Origin: Candidatus Kapaibacterium sp.
GTDB lineage: Bacteria; Bacteroidota; Ignavibacteria; Palsa-1295
Length of the DNA stretch: 9,025 nucleotides
Assembly (NCBI GenBank): GCA_025450975.1
Contig: JANWLI010000036.1
Location: 1-9,025, forward strand
Reading direction: 5' to 3'
Shown: positions 5,655 to 9,025 of the stretch, in pieces
How positions within the stretch are numbered: the first letter of the stretch is position 1
Layout of the letters: every line of letters starts with the position of its first letter
Notes under the pieces: model-generated
The model's input: the letters and a program-made list of their open reading frames with translations, nothing else
The model's database searches: none
What the model was told of the DNA's origin: nothing
Position numbers and translations under genes: made by a program

Positions 5655-7915
5655 TGGGTTATTTTCACAAACGAAAAATATTTATTTTGATAACTCGATT
5701 CTTTCCCTTGCTTCTGGTTTGCATTTTCCCGCTCACAGTGTTCGCGCAGGATGATAGTACCTCCGCTCGCCTTGGCACGATCCGTGGCGTCATACTTGAA
5801 GAACGCTCACAGCAGCCGGTCCCGCGTGTTCGTATTACGATCAAAGGCAAAAAACTTGGCGCGATCTCCGCAGAGAACGGTGAGTATCGCATTGAGAAAG
5901 TACCGGTCGGTCACTACCTGCTTACAGCGTCTGCCAACGGCTATACGACTGCTTCGCAGGAAATTGTTGTGGGTTCAGCGCGTCAGGCAATTGTTGATTT
6001 CGAGTTGCGCGAAAGTTTACATGAAGGCGATAGCATCGTCGTCACCGCAAATCGTGCGCTTGCGCCGATCAACCGCGTCGCAGCCGTCAGTGTGACGCCC
6101 TTTAGCATCGAAGATGTGAATCGCCACGCTGCAGCATTCCAGGATCCTTCGCGCATGGCGCAGAATTTCGCAGGCGTCTATGGACGCGGGACAACGAACA
6201 ACTACATCATCGTGCGCGGGGGCTCTCCGATGGAGTTACTGTGGCGTCTCGATGGTATCGACATCTTAAATCCGAATCACTTCGGCAAGAACGGATCCTC
6301 CGGTGGCTTGGTCAGCGCATTCAGCTCGCAGATGCTGGGCAATAGCGACTTCATGACAGGCGCATTCCCCGCCGAGTACGGGACGAAAATGTCGGCGGTG
6401 TTCGATCTACATACACGCAACGGAAATACCGAGGAGTACGAGGGTACGGCAGAGATCAGCTTTAACGGGATGCAAGTGCTTGTCGAAGGTCCTATGCCCG
6501 GACTTGACGCGAGCTCATTTATATTGAATTATCGTCATTCGACTATTGCAGTGCTCCGCGATCTTGGCATTATCGATGGCGATGCCATGCCTGACTTTGA
6601 CGATGCGATGATCAAGTCGAGATTACGTCTTGGAGCAACCGACCAGATCGATATCACCGGACTCTGGGGATATGCGACGCTCGAATCGGATAATACCGAT
6701 GGCGAAGAGATCGGCGCTGGATCAAAGATCCTCTTAGGCGGAGTAGACTGGCAGCATATTTTTTCCGATGGCCTCATTAGTCATCTGAAGATCAACAAAA
6801 CAAGAAATTCATTCAAGGACGGGATCAATAACTCCGGCTATCCCGAAGAGATCACGATCGGCTTTACGACCGTCGAAGCACGTCTGAGCTATGTGCCAAA
6901 TGCGATCACCGGTATTGACGTTGGTGTTGTCTATCAGCCAGGTACGTATAGCATCGAAAACTACGACGGCCTCTTCTTTGCAGACACGAGCATTACTATC
7001 GATGGGTACCGCGCATTCGCGAACTGGAATTGGCATATCATGCCGGAGCTTGTCTGGAATGCCGGACTCTTCACGCAGGTGATCGACCGAAATAACCGCG
7101 TCTCACATGAGCCACGTCTCTCGCTTGCCTGGACGCCGCTTGAGGAGCATACGATTTCGGCCGCGTTCGGCATTCATCGTCAGCCTCAGCCGATAGGACT
7201 GAATTTCGAATTCAGCGAGGCACTTCATTATGTTCTCGGCTATACCTACCGGCCGTACGAGGACCTGATGATCAAACTCGAAGGGTACGTAAAAGAGTAT
7301 GACGATATTCCTATTCACGCCTCGACGAAAGATAGCTATTCATTTCTTAACGAGGGCTATGCCGGCCGCATCGACTTCAGCGATCTCGTGCCGAATGGTA
7401 CCGGTAAGTCGTACGGCGCGGAGTTAACGCTGCTCAAGCATTATGAATCCGGCTACTATATCACGGCAACTGCCTCGTATGTGCGGCAGCAATTCCAAGG
7501 CTCCGATGGGATCACGCACTTCGGTACGTTCGATAACATCTATATCCTCAATGCGCTCTCCGGATATGATATAAAGCTGAGCGAATCGACGACGCTGACG
7601 CTCAGCGAGAAATTCACCATTGCAGGCGGCGGTATGTACACACCATTCGATATGGCTGCTTCTAGAGATGCCGGATACGGCATCTACGACTCCACACGTG
7701 CCTTCGGCGTTCGCGCCGAGCCGTACTACCGTCTTGACATCAACGCAGAATTCCGCATCAACTGGAGTTCGTCAGGACTCGTCATCTTCCTCTCCGTGCT
7801 CAATGCGCTCAATACAGAGAATATCGTCTACCGCTTCTACCGCTATCCGGACGAGATACGCGGGGAGAATGATCTGCCGATCATTCCAGTGCTTGGGATC
7901 AGGTATGAATTCTAG
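5654..7915 (+). CDS. TonB-dependent outer-membrane receptor with N-terminal carboxypeptidase-regulatory-like domain
   Basis: This 753-residue protein should be a gated outer-membrane beta-barrel powered by TonB-ExbBD. In order it shows: a signal peptide (basic HKRK, hydrophobic stretch to about residue 30, cleavage probably after A31 in VFA-QD); a carboxypeptidase-regulatory-like Ig-fold domain (about 41-118, NGEYRIEKVPVGHY); a TonB-box-like DSIVVTA (126-132); a plug domain (about 135-260) with VRGGSP, LDGIDILNPNHFG, FMTGAFPAEYG and the end FDLHTRNGN; and a barrel from about 260 to the aromatic terminus RYEF. This plug type is common among Bacteroidota receptors. No SusD-like lipoprotein is adjacent, so it is not a standard polysaccharide-utilisation pair, and the ligand is unknown. 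The ATG is the only plausible start, because the frame upstream runs back to the DinB-like stop without another start codon. The gene converges on, and overlaps by 4 nt, the LVIVD-repeat gene. Confidence 0.93.
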   Translation: MGYFHKRKIFILITRFFPLLLVCIFPLTVFAQDDSTSARLGTIRGVILEERSQQPVPRVRITIKGKKLGAISAENGEYRIEKVPVGHYLLTASANGYTTASQEIVVGSARQAIVDFELRESLHEGDSIVVTANRALAPINRVAAVSVTPFSIEDVNRHAAAFQDPSRMAQNFAGVYGRGTTNNYIIVRGGSPMELLWRLDGIDILNPNHFGKNGSSGGLVSAFSSQMLGNSDFMTGAFPAEYGTKMSAVFDLHTRNGNTEEYEGTAEISFNGMQVLVEGPMPGLDASSFILNYRHSTIAVLRDLGIIDGDAMPDFDDAMIKSRLRLGATDQIDITGLWGYATLESDNTDGEEIGAGSKILLGGVDWQHIFSDGLISHLKINKTRNSFKDGINNSGYPEEITIGFTTVEARLSYVPNAITGIDVGVVYQPGTYSIENYDGLFFADTSITIDGYRAFANWNWHIMPELVWNAGLFTQVIDRNNRVSHEPRLSLAWTPLEEHTISAAFGIHRQPQPIGLNFEFSEALHYVLGYTYRPYEDLMIKLEGYVKEYDDIPIHASTKDSYSFLNEGYAGRIDFSDLVPNGTGKSYGAELTLLKHYESGYYITATASYVRQQFQGSDGITHFGTFDNIYILNALSGYDIKLSESTTLTLSEKFTIAGGGMYTPFDMAASRDAGYGIYDSTRAFGVRAEPYYRLDINAEFRINWSSSGLVIFLSVLNALNTENIVYRFYRYPDEIRGENDLPIIPVLGIRYEF

Positions 7916-9025
7916 CGCTTAGCGGTCTTGATAAATTTTTCGGTTATAAGCTTGTCGCCTGCGATCACGCGAATCGTGTAAGCGCCGTCAGCAAGTTGAG
8001 AGATATCGATCTCGACACCATTTTTCGATACCATAAACGGAAGTGAGAAACTGACACCGTACATATTCACGGCAGTCATATAAACAGACGATTCGCTGAC
8101 GCTGCCAACTTCGATCGTTAACGTACTGGAAGCCGGTTGCGGATAGGGTGCTGTGGTTTTCCGCGCATCATCATCTACACCTGCCGTGCAAGGCGTATAG
8201 GTTAATATCTTTACCCCCGTCCAGTTAGACTGAAAGGGTATGATCGCGATGATGTACGAGAGGTAGATCCTGTTATCCTCGATCGATACACCCCAGGTTC
8301 CAAGCTGATTGTCGACGCCTCCATACATGTTGCAGGAATCGGGAGCAGCCGGGTTTGAGACATCCAACACATACATATCGCTCTTCCCGGTCGAGACGAA
8401 GAGCTTTTTGCAGGCTTTGCTAAACTCGATCTCATTTGCATGGACGGAGGCGGCAAACCAATTCCCGGTCACGCAGCCCATCGGATTCCACCAGCCGACA
8501 AGCTTAATATTTGCCGTATCGGCAATACTCAGGACTTCAACTCCACAGTAATCGACCGCTACATAGAGCAGCGTATCGTCGAGAACGAGATTATTATACG
8601 CCCTTGGCTTACCGTTGAGCAATGGATTGGAAAATCGGCCGGTCTCGCGCGGATTCTGCTTATCGGTGGTATTGATAATGCGAATACCGCCTGCGTCGTA
8701 GCAGAGGTAAACGATGCCGTCTTTTACTTCCATCCCACGGGCGTTGTAGAGATCGGGATTCGGATTTGGTGTCGGATAATTGATATCAGGAATGAACTGC
8801 GAAACAAACTTGATATCGGACTTATCGCCGATGTCGAAAATGATGAGTCCGTGCCGCATCGCACCTAAGTACGCATAATTTCCTTCCACGTTAACGATCC
8901 CGCCGCCGCCGCTATCCTCGAGATTCCGCCATGTGTCGGTGACAGTTGCGCTTGCAGGCGTCGACACATCGACGATGGCAAAGCCGGAGTGCTCCGGATT
9001 CGTGAAATGATTGCCGAGCGAGAGA
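7912..9025 (-). CDS. LVIVD-repeat beta-propeller surface protein with T9SS type A sorting domain (N-terminus outside window)
   Basis: The frame is open to the right edge, giving 370 visible residues; the GTG at 8965-8967 is internal, because the residues before it (GFAIVD) belong to a repeat. Numbering from the edge, LVIVD-type repeats appear at about 13-30 (GFAIVDVSTPASATV), 58-77 (GLIIFDIGDKSDIKFV), 112-131 (GGIRIINTTDKQNP), 160-179 (GVEVLSIADTANIKLV) and 215-234 (DMYVLDVSNPAAPD), with a degenerate one near 270. Spacing of about 45-55 residues fits beta-propeller blades. The last 79 residues (bases 7915-8151) form a Por/T9SS sorting domain: YPQPASSTLTIEV, then IDISQLADGAYTIRV and the basic end FIKTAKR. 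The protein is therefore probably exported by Sec and then T9SS to the cell surface or medium, with the terminal domain removed. Ligand or activity is unknown. A signal peptide is expected upstream of the window. Confidence 0.9.
   Translation of the reverse strand, partial: LSLGNHFTNPEHSGFAIVDVSTPASATVTDTWRNLEDSGGGGIVNVEGNYAYLGAMRHGLIIFDIGDKSDIKFVSQFIPDINYPTPNPNPDLYNARGMEVKDGIVYLCYDAGGIRIINTTDKQNPRETGRFSNPLLNGKPRAYNNLVLDDTLLYVAVDYCGVEVLSIADTANIKLVGWWNPMGCVTGNWFAASVHANEIEFSKACKKLFVSTGKSDMYVLDVSNPAAPDSCNMYGGVDNQLGTWGVSIEDNRIYLSYIIAIIPFQSNWTGVKILTYTPCTAGVDDDARKTTAPYPQPASSTLTIEVGSVSESSVYMTAVNMYGVSFSLPFMVSKNGVEIDISQLADGAYTIRVIAGDKLITEKFIKTAKR

Noticed and set aside
5162..5668. Minus-strand open frame of 168 codons opposite the DinB-like gene
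   Set aside because: It shows no family motifs, overlaps a gene with a conserved His triad, and runs over the receptor start; it is a shadow frame.
5659..5705. AT-rich stretch resembling a Bacteroidota promoter (TAnnTTTG-like)
   Set aside because: It lies inside the receptor signal-peptide codons, downstream of the start, and does not match the full -33/-7 pattern; Lys/Phe/Ile codons explain the AT content.
7914..7945. Possible terminator: short CGC/GCG inverted repeat followed by a run of five T
   Set aside because: The stem is only about three pairs with a tiny loop, the T-run is over ten bases away, and the region codes for the sorting domain of the opposite gene.
8440..8868. Plus-strand open frame of 142 codons opposite the LVIVD gene
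   Set aside because: The minus strand here carries clear LVIVD repeats; the plus frame has no recognisable domain or ribosome-binding site.
8965..8967. GTG as the start of the LVIVD protein
   Set aside because: The frame stays open to the window edge and the preceding residues complete an LVIVD repeat, so the true start is beyond the window.

Overview
The window looks like ordinary chromosome from a member of the Bacteroidota/Chlorobiota (FCB) superphylum. The strongest evidence is at the right end: a surface protein with a C-terminal domain of the type IX secretion (T9SS type A sorting) kind, next to an outer-membrane TonB-dependent receptor with an N-terminal carboxypeptidase-regulatory-like domain. 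Both are typical of that group. Most genes have no clear Shine-Dalgarno sequence, which also fits. The moderately GC-rich coding bias would suit a Kapabacteria/Ignavibacteria-type lineage better than a low-GC flavobacterium, but that is only an inference.

Layout. Bases 1-7915 carry a tightly packed same-strand run: biotin carboxylase (5' end outside the window), a YmdB-family metallophosphoesterase, folD, uvrB, a DinB-superfamily metal-binding protein and a TonB-dependent receptor. Junctions are short: 13 nt, a 20-nt overlap, 42 nt, 5 nt and 27 nt. Co-transcription of much of the run is therefore likely, although the products span fatty-acid or acyl-CoA metabolism, nucleotide second-messenger turnover, one-carbon metabolism, DNA repair and the cell envelope. 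Bases 7912-9025 carry the opposite-strand LVIVD-repeat beta-propeller protein with the T9SS sorting domain, whose N-terminus lies beyond the right edge. It converges on the receptor gene, and the two stop codons share one CTAG.

How the genes work together. The first five are housekeeping or cytoplasmic functions with no obvious shared pathway. The last two are envelope or surface proteins, but they are convergent rather than co-directional, so a functional link is not demonstrated. There is no RNA gene, mobile element, CRISPR array or intergenic stretch longer than about 45 bases. I found no convincing new system. The points most worth a second look are an eight-codon mini-ORF with a good ribosome-binding site, stop-start coupled to the receptor; the shared-stop convergent junction; an atypical cofactor-loop motif in FolD; and the uvrB/DinB-like pairing.
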